DNA from: Methanomassiliicoccales archaeon PtaU1.Bin030
GTDB lineage: Archaea > Thermoplasmatota > Thermoplasmata > Methanomassiliicoccales > Methanomassiliicoccaceae
NCBI GenBank assembly: GCA_002067635.1
Contig: MVRB01000134.1
Span: 1 to 5,663, forward strand
Direction: 5' to 3'
Length of the DNA stretch: 5,663 bases
The notes under the pieces were generated by a model. It ran no database searches, was not told the origin of the DNA, and saw only the letters and a program-made list of their open reading frames with translations. A program made the translations under genes and the position numbers. Of the stretch, positions 1-4,039 are shown piece after piece; positions within the stretch are counted from its first letter, which is position 1, and the number at the start of each line of letters is the position of its first letter.

Positions 1-213
1 ACCGGGGCGCTGATCGTCCTGCTGCTCTTTGCATTCCCCATCGGGCTCATCTATCTGGCTATCCGATGGAAGCGCAGATGTCCCATCTGTAAGACTCCAG
101 ACGGGATGCTCATGGCCCCGTACTTCCCGCAGCCCCAAGGAACGTTCACCCAGACCGGAACTGGCCAGCTATATCAGGCCGCCCAGCCGCCACAACAGGG
201 GCGGTATCCATGA
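1..213 (+). CDS. Single-pass membrane protein with CPIC motif, 5'-truncated
   Basis: The reading frame is open from base 1 to the TGA at 211-213, so only the C-terminal 70 residues are visible. Visible residues 3-21 form one hydrophobic segment (ALIVLLLFAF, then IGLIYLAI), followed at once by the basic stretch RWKRR. By the positive-inside rule the C-terminal part is probably cytoplasmic. Right after the membrane segment comes a CPIC pair (visible residues 27-30), which could be half of a zinc knuckle; no second Cys pair is visible. The tail is rich in Pro, Gln and Gly and looks disordered. The stop overlaps the next start by 4 bases (ATGA, 210-213), which supports this frame over the competing frame starting at base 29. 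Family not recognised. The missing N-terminus could hold a signal peptide or a further membrane segment. Confidence 0.75.
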   Translation, partial: TGALIVLLLFAFPIGLIYLAIRWKRRCPICKTPDGMLMAPYFPQPQGTFTQTGTGQLYQAAQPPQQGRYP

Positions 214-455
214 GCGAGACCATCCCTTCCGAGTCCTCGAAAGACCCCCTGTGGGTGGTCGCGCACCTCTACATGGATGACATGCTGGACAAGCACCTGG
301 ACCCGGTGGATGACATGCCGAGGGTCATCACCAGGCTACAGTACTTATTGAACATGGAGCTGAGGCGCAGAGCACACCAGGACGCGGACGCCAGATGGCA
401 TGAGGACACCAACAACGCTCTCGAAGCAATGAGGGCCGGGGCGGTGGTACGATGA
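210..455 (+). CDS. Hypothetical acidic protein, 81 aa
   Basis: Starts at ATG 210 inside an ATGA overlap with the preceding gene; GGGGCGG at 198-204 can serve as ribosome binding site. The protein is soluble, with no Cys and no membrane segment. The first half is acidic (MSETIPSESSKDP, then a helix with MDDMLDKHLDPVDDM). The second half, about residues 38-77, looks like two amphipathic helices rich in Arg, Glu and Ala. The family is not recognised. A small helical protein that binds a partner would fit, but no function can be assigned. The gene ends in another ATGA overlap (452-455), so it is probably co-translated with its neighbours. Confidence 0.78.
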   Translation: MSETIPSESSKDPLWVVAHLYMDDMLDKHLDPVDDMPRVITRLQYLLNMELRRRAHQDADARWHEDTNNALEAMRAGAVVR

Positions 456-556
456 CAGTAACGCAGAGGATGTTCGCGGACCTTCATAGGATGCTTCCGC
501 ATGGTCCGTTAGCAGTGGGCACAGCGTGGCACAGGCGCAGGGGGTTATCTCCATGA
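452..556 (+). CDS. Hypothetical mini-protein, 34 aa
   Basis: A 34-residue ORF (begins MTVTQRMFADLH, ends RRRGLSP) fills exactly the space between two well-supported genes. Its ATG overlaps the upstream TGA by ATGA (452-455), and its own TGA overlaps the next ATG by ATGA (553-556). GGTGG at 443-447 precedes the start. The peptide is basic with an amphipathic N-terminal half and has no Cys or membrane segment. Without it there would be a gap of about 97 bases, the only one in the window. No family is recognised. It may be a real mini-protein or a coupling ORF whose main role is to carry ribosomes to the start at 553. Confidence 0.6.
   Translation: MTVTQRMFADLHRMLPHGPLAVGTAWHRRRGLSP
540..544 (+). 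promoter_or_regulatory. Ribosome binding site deciding start at 553
   Basis: A run of five G (AGGGGGTT context) lies 8 bases before ATG 553. It supports that start over the in-frame GTG at 526, which would add nine residues and overlap the preceding ORF by 31 bases. Confidence 0.55.
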
Positions 557-924
557 CCGAATCCCAAACATTCGAGTGCGCGAGCTGCAGCGACAGATAC
601 CTCATCACCGGAAAGGAGCACGTCATCCACAAGGGCGAGGGCGAGCTTACGGAGAGGAACTTCCGCATGGCGTTCAAGGTGAACGTATCAGAGTTCAAGT
701 GTGCCGTGTGCGGGGCCGAGTACAGCAACGACCGGTGGCATAGGAAGATCAAGGACGGCAACGGCCACTTTTATGAGGAACGGGTCAACGGGGAGTGGGT
801 CATCACCCCGTGGTGTGAGGAGCGGACCAAACGCGAGAGGGACGCGGTGGAGAAGGTCAAGCGAGCGCAGGAGAGCATCAAGCAGAAGCAAGGGCCGAAG
901 AGGGACGGGAGGCGCAGAGCATGA
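553..924 (+). CDS. Two-knuckle Cys (zinc-ribbon-like) protein, 123 aa
   Basis: ATG 553 is chosen because it makes an ATGA overlap and has a G-rich ribosome binding site 8 bases upstream. The protein has two CxxC pairs, CASC at residues 9-12 and CAVC at 50-53, spaced like a four-Cys zinc ribbon or rubredoxin-like knuckle with a long loop (about residues 13-49) between them. Two aromatic-rich strands follow (HFYEERVNGEWVITPW, about 72-87). The C-terminal 35 residues are a highly charged helix or coiled coil ending in a basic tail (GPKRDGRRRA). Zinc binding is inferred from the Cys pairs. The basic tail suggests nucleic-acid contact, or contact with an acidic partner such as the next gene product. 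Exact family not recognised. Confidence 0.85.
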   Translation: MTESQTFECASCSDRYLITGKEHVIHKGEGELTERNFRMAFKVNVSEFKCAVCGAEYSNDRWHRKIKDGNGHFYEERVNGEWVITPWCEERTKRERDAVEKVKRAQESIKQKQGPKRDGRRRA

Positions 925-1169
925 GCACCAAGAAAAAGAAGCCCTGTGGCGAGTGTGCCAGGAGGGAAACCTTCGAGGCATTGGAGGAAGCCAAGAACCA
1001 CCTCCCCCAGGAGTTTGAGGGATGGGGGGCCAAGCATGAGGGCTACGTCATGGGCTTGGTTCACACCATCGAGATGGCCATCGAAGCCGTGAGCGAGGAG
1101 CTTGAACGGTGGGAGCGGGACGGCTACAGGGAAGGGGACTTCTACCCGGAGGATGAGGATGATGAGTAA
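921..1169 (+). CDS. Small acidic protein with N-terminal CGEC motif, 82 aa
   Basis: ATG 921 sits in an ATGA overlap, with a strong GGGAGG at 907-912, 8 bases upstream. The protein opens with a basic stretch (MSTKKKKP) and one CxxC pair (CGEC, residues 9-12). Helices follow, including GLVHTIEMAIEAVSEELERW (about 45-64). It ends in a very acidic tail (YPEDEDDE). A single CxxC could bind metal as a dimer, be redox-active, or be structural; the sequence does not decide. The gene ends in TAA at 1167-1169, one of only two non-TGA stops in the window, and overlaps the next gene by 8 bases instead of the usual 4. Family not recognised. Confidence 0.82.
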   Translation: MSTKKKKPCGECARRETFEALEEAKNHLPQEFEGWGAKHEGYVMGLVHTIEMAIEAVSEELERWERDGYREGDFYPEDEDDE

Positions 1170-1392
1170 AGCATCTATCCACTGTCCCTGCTGCGGGCAC
1201 CCCTACAACAGCGACAGGAGAAGCGACAACCGGGACAGCTGCATAGCGCACATGATAAAGGTGCATGGGCTGGAACGGGGCAGGGCCGTCGACCTCCTCA
1301 TCGAATCCGGGGAGGTCCGCCCAGGATGCCCACTGGAGCAGGCCATCAAAGAGTGGGACGAGCTGGTAGCGGCGGGGGTGATCCGACCATGA
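1162..1392 (+). CDS. C2H2-like zinc finger protein, 76 aa
   Basis: The start is taken as ATG 1162. ATG 1159 directly before it is equally possible, because GGAGG at 1148-1152 lies 6 bases from 1159 and 9 from 1162. The in-frame ATG at 1102 is unlikely because it would overlap the upstream gene by 68 bases. The N-terminal half carries CPCCGH (C8, C11) and CIAHMIKVH (H30, H35), giving the spacing C-x2-C-x18-H-x4-H, close to a C2H2 zinc finger though with a longer loop. An extra Cys (C10) and C27 could be alternative ligands. The second half, about residues 36-76, is predicted helical (AVDLLIESGE, EQAIKEWDELVAAGVI). C2H2-like fingers are frequent in archaeal virus proteins, so a DNA-binding regulator is the best guess. 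Exact family not recognised. Confidence 0.83.
   Translation: MSKASIHCPCCGHPYNSDRRSDNRDSCIAHMIKVHGLERGRAVDLLIESGEVRPGCPLEQAIKEWDELVAAGVIRP
1374..1384 (+). promoter_or_regulatory. Extended Shine-Dalgarno, GGGGGTGATCC
   Basis: This site matches GGAGGTGATCC, the complement of the conserved 16S rRNA 3' end, at 10 of 11 positions. It ends 4 bases before ATG 1389 and lies inside the end of the preceding gene. It supports 1389 as the start. Confidence 0.6.
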
Positions 1393-1622
1393 ATAAGAAA
1401 GTGGATGCCATGCTGATAGAGGCCGCCATAGCCACCGGGCCGAGGACCAACAGCTACAAGATAATAGATTACATGAAATCAAAGAGGTTCTACAACATCC
1501 CCATGCCCGGCCACGTCGGACGGCGCATCCAGGTTCTAGGCGTAGCGAAGAAGACCGGGCGGAGGCTCAGGTTCGACGGCTCCAGAAGCTCCACCATCAC
1601 CGAGTACGAGGTGCTCGTATGA
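1389..1622 (+). CDS. Small basic winged-helix-like protein, 77 aa
   Basis: Starts at ATG 1389 (ATGA overlap) behind a nearly perfect extended Shine-Dalgarno; the upstream in-frame extension to 1326 would overlap the previous gene by 67 bases. The protein is basic. Its layout fits a winged helix: helix 1 about residues 4-15, helix 2 about 21-32 (NSYKIIDYMKSK), a recognition-helix candidate about 39-50 (MPGHVGRRIQVL), then two strands with a basic turn (VAKKTGRRLRF and TITEYEVLV). That predicts a DNA-binding role, perhaps a transcription regulator. The fold call is by eye from helix and strand pattern, with no signature motif, so it could be another small basic alpha/beta protein. Confidence 0.82.
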   Translation: MNKKVDAMLIEAAIATGPRTNSYKIIDYMKSKRFYNIPMPGHVGRRIQVLGVAKKTGRRLRFDGSRSSTITEYEVLV

Positions 1623-1774
1623 GCGTCACCGTGGAGATCCTGCGCGAGACGCCCCTCATCTACCAGGACAGCGGCTATCCCCTGGAGACAGAGGTCGGCA
1701 AGCGGTACGTTCTGGACGACAAGATGGCATCAACGCTCATAACCAAGCGGTATGCCAGGGCGGTGGACGAATGA
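1619..1774 (+). CDS. Hypothetical 51-aa protein
   Basis: A 51-residue ORF bounded by ATGA overlaps on both sides (1619-1622 and 1771-1774), with GAGGTG at 1608-1613 five bases before the start. The middle and end (GKRYVLDDKMASTLITKRYA, about residues 27-46) follow a pattern common in short phage proteins: a strand ending in a Gly-Lys/Arg turn, then a helix of the type D-x-x-A-x-x-L-I and a final short strand. That resemblance is to a general small beta-alpha-beta element, not a named family. No Cys, no membrane segment. The function is unknown. Without it the interval between the genes at 1389 and 1771 would be empty, which supports its reality. Confidence 0.72.
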   Translation: MSVTVEILRETPLIYQDSGYPLETEVGKRYVLDDKMASTLITKRYARAVDE

Positions 1775-2073
1775 GCGACCCCGACGACGACGGGGTGGGG
1801 CCGCTCAGCCAGCCGACAGCGGTCAAGGTCGCGGACCTCCAGGACATCAACAACATATACTACACCCCGGAGCCGTTCAGCCCCCCCATCCACGTCAGCG
1901 TCGAGCGGCGCAAGGTGGACAAGGTGCTGGAGATCATGGAGGGCGCGGCGGGCCAGCTCAGAGCGTTGAACGGCATAGACGTTACGTTCGCCGTCCACGC
2001 GGACCACCGGGGCCGGGTCGAGGGCGAGCTGACCATCCGGGAACCGATATGGCGCAAGGAGGCGAGGGCTTGA
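1771..2073 (+). CDS. Hypothetical protein, 100 aa
   Basis: ATG 1771 lies in an ATGA overlap with the 51-residue gene; AGGGCGGTGG just upstream is a plausible ribosome binding site. The N-terminus is acidic and Gly/Pro-rich (MSDPDDDGVG). Residues about 40-100 look like a compact alpha/beta domain: strand IHVSVE, helix KVDKVLEIMEGAAGQLRALN (about 48-67), strand DVTFAVHAD, turn, strand EGELTIRE. The C-terminus is basic (WRKEARA), and its codons include the AAGGAGG ribosome binding site of the next gene. No Cys or membrane segment. Family not recognised. The competing ORF 1752-2198 in another frame has a Gly/Arg/Pro-rich shadow composition and is rejected. Confidence 0.82.
   Translation: MSDPDDDGVGPLSQPTAVKVADLQDINNIYYTPEPFSPPIHVSVERRKVDKVLEIMEGAAGQLRALNGIDVTFAVHADHRGRVEGELTIREPIWRKEARA
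2056..2062 (+). promoter_or_regulatory. Strong ribosome binding site for TTG start
   Basis: AAGGAGG lies 7 bases before TTG 2070, a perfect core Shine-Dalgarno at the best spacing. It is the main reason to accept the rare TTG start of the next gene. Confidence 0.7.
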
Positions 2074-2198
2074 GAGCATCATCATCAGGCCACTGGCACG
2101 AAGAAAATGGGATATGGTATTACTCATACGTCCTGCAATATGATATTTGGAGAGAACCAAAATGGAACGGTCATGGCTGGGGGGCGTGGACAATATGA
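2070..2198 (+). CDS. Trp/Tyr-rich mini-protein, 42 aa, TTG start
   Basis: The start TTG 2070 forms a TTGA overlap with the preceding TGA and has a perfect AAGGAGG 7 bases upstream. The 42-residue product has 6 Trp (9, 16, 27, 32, 37, 40), 4 Tyr (17, 18, 20, 24) and 3 His (8, 10, 35), with no Cys and no continuous membrane segment. The stretch GHWHEENGIWYYSY (7-20) looks like two antiparallel strands joined by an Asn-Gly turn. It superficially recalls the G-x-W-x-x-x-N-G-x-W-Y-Y core of choline/cell-wall-binding repeats, but only one unit is present, so this is resemblance only. Local GC is about 35% over 2101-2160 by hand count, well below the neighbours, which suggests separate origin. Function unknown. 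The stop overlaps ATG 2195. Confidence 0.68.
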   Translation: MRASSSGHWHEENGIWYYSYVLQYDIWREPKWNGHGWGAWTI

Positions 2199-2218
2199 CT
2201 GCCGTCACAGCAACATCC
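2195..2218 (+). repeat. Near-direct repeat, copy 1
   Basis: These 24 bases match 2353-2376 at 20 positions; differences are at offsets 6, 15, 16 and 20. Both copies begin at an ATG within an ATGA overlap and flank the small membrane gene 2240-2356. Confidence 0.5.
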
Positions 2219-2239
2219 AAGCTTAAGGGGGTGCGGTGA
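2195..2239 (+). CDS. 14-codon mini-ORF, possible leader or gene remnant
   Basis: ATG 2195 forms an ATGA overlap with the upstream stop. The ORF encodes MTAVTATSKLKGVR and ends in TGA 2237-2239, directly before ATG 2240. Its first 8 residues (MTAVTATS) almost equal those of the gene at 2353 (MTAVTTTS), and the DNA agrees at 20 of 24 bases. It may therefore be a truncated copy of that gene's start left by a duplication or insertion, now acting as a coupling leader for the membrane mini-gene. Whether the peptide itself has any role cannot be told. Confidence 0.4.
   Translation: MTAVTATSKLKGVR
2227..2233 (+). promoter_or_regulatory. Ribosome binding site for ATG 2240
   Basis: GGGGGTG lies 6 bases before ATG 2240 but only 2 bases before the alternative GTG 2236, so spacing favours the membrane-peptide frame. 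Confidence 0.5.
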
Positions 2240-2356
2240 ATGGGGAAGCCAGAAGATTATGCACGCGGATGGTTAAGTGGATTCATGACGGCCGTAGTGG
2301 TCATGACCACGGGGCTCCTAGTGGGGTTTGCGTTAATCATAGGGGTGCGCCCATGA
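2240..2356 (+). CDS. Single-pass membrane mini-protein, 38 aa
   Basis: ATG 2240 abuts the TGA of the 14-codon ORF and has GGGGGTG 6 bases upstream. The 38-residue product has a short polar N-terminus (MGKPEDYARG) and one long hydrophobic helix, about residues 11-36, including FMTAVVVMTTGLLVGFALII, ending in RP. The stop overlaps the next gene by ATGA (2353-2356). A membrane helix this clean is unlikely by chance, whereas the overlapping frame from GTG 2236 reads as a Gly/His/Arg/Cys-rich shadow. Possible roles are a virion or host-membrane peptide, or a holin-like helper; nothing in the sequence chooses among these. The gene lies between two copies of a 24-base near-repeat, so it may be an insertion. 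Confidence 0.68.
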   Translation: MGKPEDYARGWLSGFMTAVVVMTTGLLVGFALIIGVRP

Positions 2357-2376
2357 CCGCCGTCACCACAACCTCC
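2353..2376 (+). repeat. Near-direct repeat, copy 2
   Basis: Second copy of the 24-base element (20 of 24 identical to 2195-2218). It encodes the first eight residues of the winged-helix protein, so this copy is probably the original. Confidence 0.5.
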
Positions 2377-2613
2377 CGCGCCGCATACCACACCCCACGG
2401 CGCGATGGCACGCAGAAGCAGCTCATCCTCAACGCATTGGCGGAGCACGGCCCCCTGTGCGACCGCGAGCTGAGCGAACTGACAGGAGTCCCGTCCCATC
2501 TGGTCCCGGCCCGGAGGGGCGAGCTGCTCAAGGCCGAGGTCATCAAGTGCGTAGGCGTCGAGAGGCGCGGCCTGCACGGGCTGAGCGTCGAGGTCTGGGG
2601 GTTGAACATATGA
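2353..2613 (+). CDS. Winged-helix DNA-binding protein, 86 aa
   Basis: ATG 2353 is in an ATGA overlap, with GGGGTG at 2342-2347 five bases upstream. A GTG at 2236 in the same frame would add 39 residues of unlikely composition over the membrane gene. After a flexible Thr/Ser-rich N-terminus, residues about 20-82 fit a winged helix: helix 1 TQKQLILNALAEHG (20-33), helix 2 CDRELSELTG (36-45), recognition helix PSHLVPARRGELLKAE (47-62), then a wing from VIKCVGVERRG to SVEVWGLN. The R-R-x-E-L signature in the recognition helix followed by strand, basic turn and V-W is typical of small phage and archaeal winged-helix proteins that sense nothing and simply bind DNA. It is probably a transcriptional regulator of this cluster or of the host. 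Target site unknown. Confidence 0.85.
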   Translation: MTAVTTTSRAAYHTPRRDGTQKQLILNALAEHGPLCDRELSELTGVPSHLVPARRGELLKAEVIKCVGVERRGLHGLSVEVWGLNI

Positions 2614-2855
2614 TTAAAAATCCACCATATAAGAGAGATTTAAAGAGTGCGTTGATCGAGGCTGTTACTTTCCTCTGTAATGCATCCGTTGAATGCCCGA
2701 TATGCCACAAAGACATGCAAGTAATGAGTGCAATCTTCGAGCCAGGGTCTGATGTAAAGGTGATGTTATCATGTGGGATTCATGACCTCGAAATGACGAT
2801 GCATGACATAGTATGCAAGAAGCCAGAAGCCGAGGCACAGGGGCGGGACACATGA
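2610..2855 (+). CDS. Cys-knuckle protein (CPIC / CGIH), 81 aa
   Basis: ATG 2610 is in an ATGA overlap with GGGGG 8 bases upstream; the longer in-frame ORF from 2457 has shadow composition and is rejected. The N-terminus is basic (MIKNPPYKRDLKSA) and leads into a helix. Then come CPIC (C29, C32) and, after a beta-like stretch, CGIH (C55, H58), giving a C-x2-C-x22-C-x2-H arrangement that could bind one zinc. Additional Cys are C23 and C69. The C-terminus is polar (KKPEAEAQGRDT). GC is low (about 42-47% by hand count over 2641-2820) and third positions are often A/T, unlike most neighbours, which points to a different recent history. A zinc-stabilised nucleic-acid or protein binder is plausible. 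Family not recognised. Confidence 0.82.
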   Translation: MIKNPPYKRDLKSALIEAVTFLCNASVECPICHKDMQVMSAIFEPGSDVKVMLSCGIHDLEMTMHDIVCKKPEAEAQGRDT

Positions 2856-3373
2856 GCGACAAGCGAGAATTTGATGGGTTGGTTCAAGATGGATATTTTG
2901 GTGCAAATCTGATTATAATTCGAGATGGGCATCTCACACACATAGACATCAGAGAACTCTTAATGGGATTAGAAGGCAAGCAAGTCCGCGTCACCATCGA
3001 GCCCCTGCCGGTCGCGCCCGAGACATGTCACGAGGAAGTTATCGCGCTAGTGAATAGTGGGATGAACGAGCCAGCGGCCCCCATCCCTTCATGCGAGACA
3101 TGCATTCATAATATGCCCGACGGCGACACGCTGGAGGATATGGGCTACAAGATGCAATACTGTGGGCATTGTACTGAGCTTCCCGACCGCGTTTCAGAAT
3201 GGAAGCCGAAGCCGGCCCCCGGCCCGGGCGCGAGCGACAGCAACGACCCAGAGCAAGAGAGATTCAAGCAGAAGGTCAAACAGTTCGAGGAGGATTGTAA
3301 ACGCCCCCGCCCCGACATAGCAAAGGCCATCCAAGACGAATTTAAGAAGCGGTTCAGGGAGGGGTCGACATGA
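2852..3373 (+). CDS. Two-module protein: KVRxTIE domain plus CxxC-CxxC cluster, 173 aa
   Basis: ATG 2852 is in an ATGA overlap after GGGGCGGG. Residues 5-52 form a small beta-alpha-beta module (REFDGLV at the start, a helix near 33-40, GKQVRVTIEPL at 42-52) that is also found in the 58-residue protein at 5436. Residues 81-107 hold CETC (81-84) and CGHC (104-107), a four-Cys cluster suited to one zinc, closed by a W-K-P-K motif (117-120), as in many short phage Cys-cluster proteins. A Pro/Gly/Ala linker (121-128) leads to a charged C-terminal helix (about 133-170). Base composition changes inside the gene: AT-richer up to about 2985, GC-rich after, so it may be a recombinant. Role unknown; the layout suggests an adaptor or nucleic-acid-binding protein. 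Confidence 0.84.
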   Translation: MSDKREFDGLVQDGYFGANLIIIRDGHLTHIDIRELLMGLEGKQVRVTIEPLPVAPETCHEEVIALVNSGMNEPAAPIPSCETCIHNMPDGDTLEDMGYKMQYCGHCTELPDRVSEWKPKPAPGPGASDSNDPEQERFKQKVKQFEEDCKRPRPDIAKAIQDEFKKRFREGST

Positions 3374-3585
3374 CCTGCTCCGCCAACCTGTACGTCCTCC
3401 TGCCGTGCGTCGAGGGGACGGGCACGATCAGCCACGGACCATACGCCACCATCCCCAAGGCCCTGGACGCGGCAGAGCGGATCAAGAAGGGCTGGAAGCG
3501 GCAGAAGCACCACACCCCGCCGAACGAGCCGCACATCCGCATAGTAAAGGTAGTGACCGAGCTGTACATCGGGGAGGGGGAATGA
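3370..3585 (+). CDS. Hypothetical small alpha/beta protein, 71 aa
   Basis: ATG 3370 is in an ATGA overlap with GGGAGGGG at 3357-3364 five bases upstream. The layout is strand (ANLYVLLPC), glycine-rich turn (EGTGTISHGPYAT), amphipathic helix (IPKALDAAERIKKGWKRQ, about 28-45), basic loop with KHHTPP, and strand (HIRIVKVVTELYI, about 55-67). This strand-helix-strand plan with a helix of the type P-x-A-L-x-A-A-E is common in tiny phage proteins, but no family is recognised. There are two Cys (3 and 13) without a pairing motif. No membrane segment. It lies between the two-module Cys protein and a membrane mini-protein in the same overlapping chain. Confidence 0.8.
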   Translation: MTCSANLYVLLPCVEGTGTISHGPYATIPKALDAAERIKKGWKRQKHHTPPNEPHIRIVKVVTELYIGEGE

Positions 3586-3686
3586 GCGAGGAGCCGAAGG
3601 CAGACCCCTTCTCGGTGGCGTTCTGGTTCATCCTCATGCCCGTTCTAGTAGCAACGTTCGTCATCATCGCGGGGTGGGCGCGGTGA
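3582..3686 (+). CDS. Single-pass membrane mini-protein, 34 aa
   Basis: ATG 3582 is in an ATGA overlap behind a long purine run (GGGGAGGGGG, 3571-3580). The product has a polar, acidic N-terminus (MSEEPKADP) and one hydrophobic helix, about residues 10-32, including FWFILMPVLVATFVIIAGW, ending in AR. It is too short for anything but a membrane peptide: perhaps a virion membrane component, a small holin-like protein or a regulator of a host membrane protein. The longer in-frame ORF from 3405 is a shadow of the preceding gene. The stop overlaps the next gene by GTGA (3683-3686). Confidence 0.72.
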   Translation: MSEEPKADPFSVAFWFILMPVLVATFVIIAGWAR

Positions 3687-4039
3687 GCGAGATAGCGTTC
3701 TGCCAGCACTGCCAGCGGCCAGTGTGCGGCATCAAGTACGGGGACCGGATGATACTATACCTGGACCGCTTCAAGTCCCTGCCAGAGGATCTGCGCGAGG
3801 TCAAGGAGCCCATGCGATTCTCCGCCCACGGCCTGAGCGATGCGTTGGGCATCCCCATAGCGGCCGTCTACCGCACAAAGGATGGCCTAATAGAGATGGG
3901 TTACTTGGACATCACCAGGAACTGGCTCTTGACGAGCAATGGAAAGAGAGTGTACCTCTACTCATTGACCGACAGGGGCCGTCGCTATGCGGCAGAGCTG
4001 AGAACGTTCCAGCAGAGAGTGGCCGAGGCGCTACCGTGA
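3683..4039 (+). CDS. Winged-helix protein with N-terminal Cys knuckle, 118 aa
   Basis: The start is taken as GTG 3683, which makes the usual GTGA overlap; GTG 3674 in frame would add only three residues and is less consistent. Residues 7-15 (CQHCQRPVC) hold three Cys and a His that could bind metal, though only a half site is visible. Residues about 44-105 fit a MarR-like winged helix: FSAHGLSDALGI (helix 2, 46-57), PIAAVYRTKDGLIEMGYL (recognition helix and following, 58-75), then wing strands and S-L-T-D-R-G-R-R-Y-A (94-103), a typical end of the wing and start of the last helix. It is very probably DNA-binding, a transcription factor of the virus. The fusion of a Cys knuckle to the front is unusual for this family. 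Confidence 0.85.
   Translation: MSEIAFCQHCQRPVCGIKYGDRMILYLDRFKSLPEDLREVKEPMRFSAHGLSDALGIPIAAVYRTKDGLIEMGYLDITRNWLLTSNGKRVYLYSLTDRGRRYAAELRTFQQRVAEALP

Noticed and set aside
345..761. 138-residue minus-strand ORF
   Set aside because: Antisense to three genes with overlap junctions; Ser/Leu/His-rich low-quality composition.
526..924. GTG start adding nine residues to the two-knuckle gene
   Set aside because: The ATG at 553 has the ATGA junction and a G-run at 8 bases; the GTG would overlap the 34-residue ORF by 31 bases.
1102..1392. Longer start for the zinc finger gene
   Set aside because: The added residues (Gly/Thr/Arg-rich) are a shadow of the preceding gene; GGAGG lies at 1148-1152 next to 1159/1162.
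1048..1482. 144-residue minus-strand ORF
   Set aside because: Trp/Ser/Pro/Arg-rich antisense shadow of the zinc finger and winged-helix genes.
1752..2198. 148-residue ORF covering two genes
   Set aside because: Its first two thirds are Gly/Arg/Pro/Gln-rich shadow sequence; only the last 42 residues are protein-like, and these have their own TTG start and ribosome binding site.
1675..2220. 181-residue minus-strand ORF
   Set aside because: It lies opposite four well-supported plus-strand genes, is rich in Arg/Leu/Val/Ala as expected for antisense of GC-rich genes, and has no motif.
3145..3534. 129-residue minus-strand ORF
   Set aside because: Antisense shadow of the genes at 2852 and 3370; no domain recognisable.
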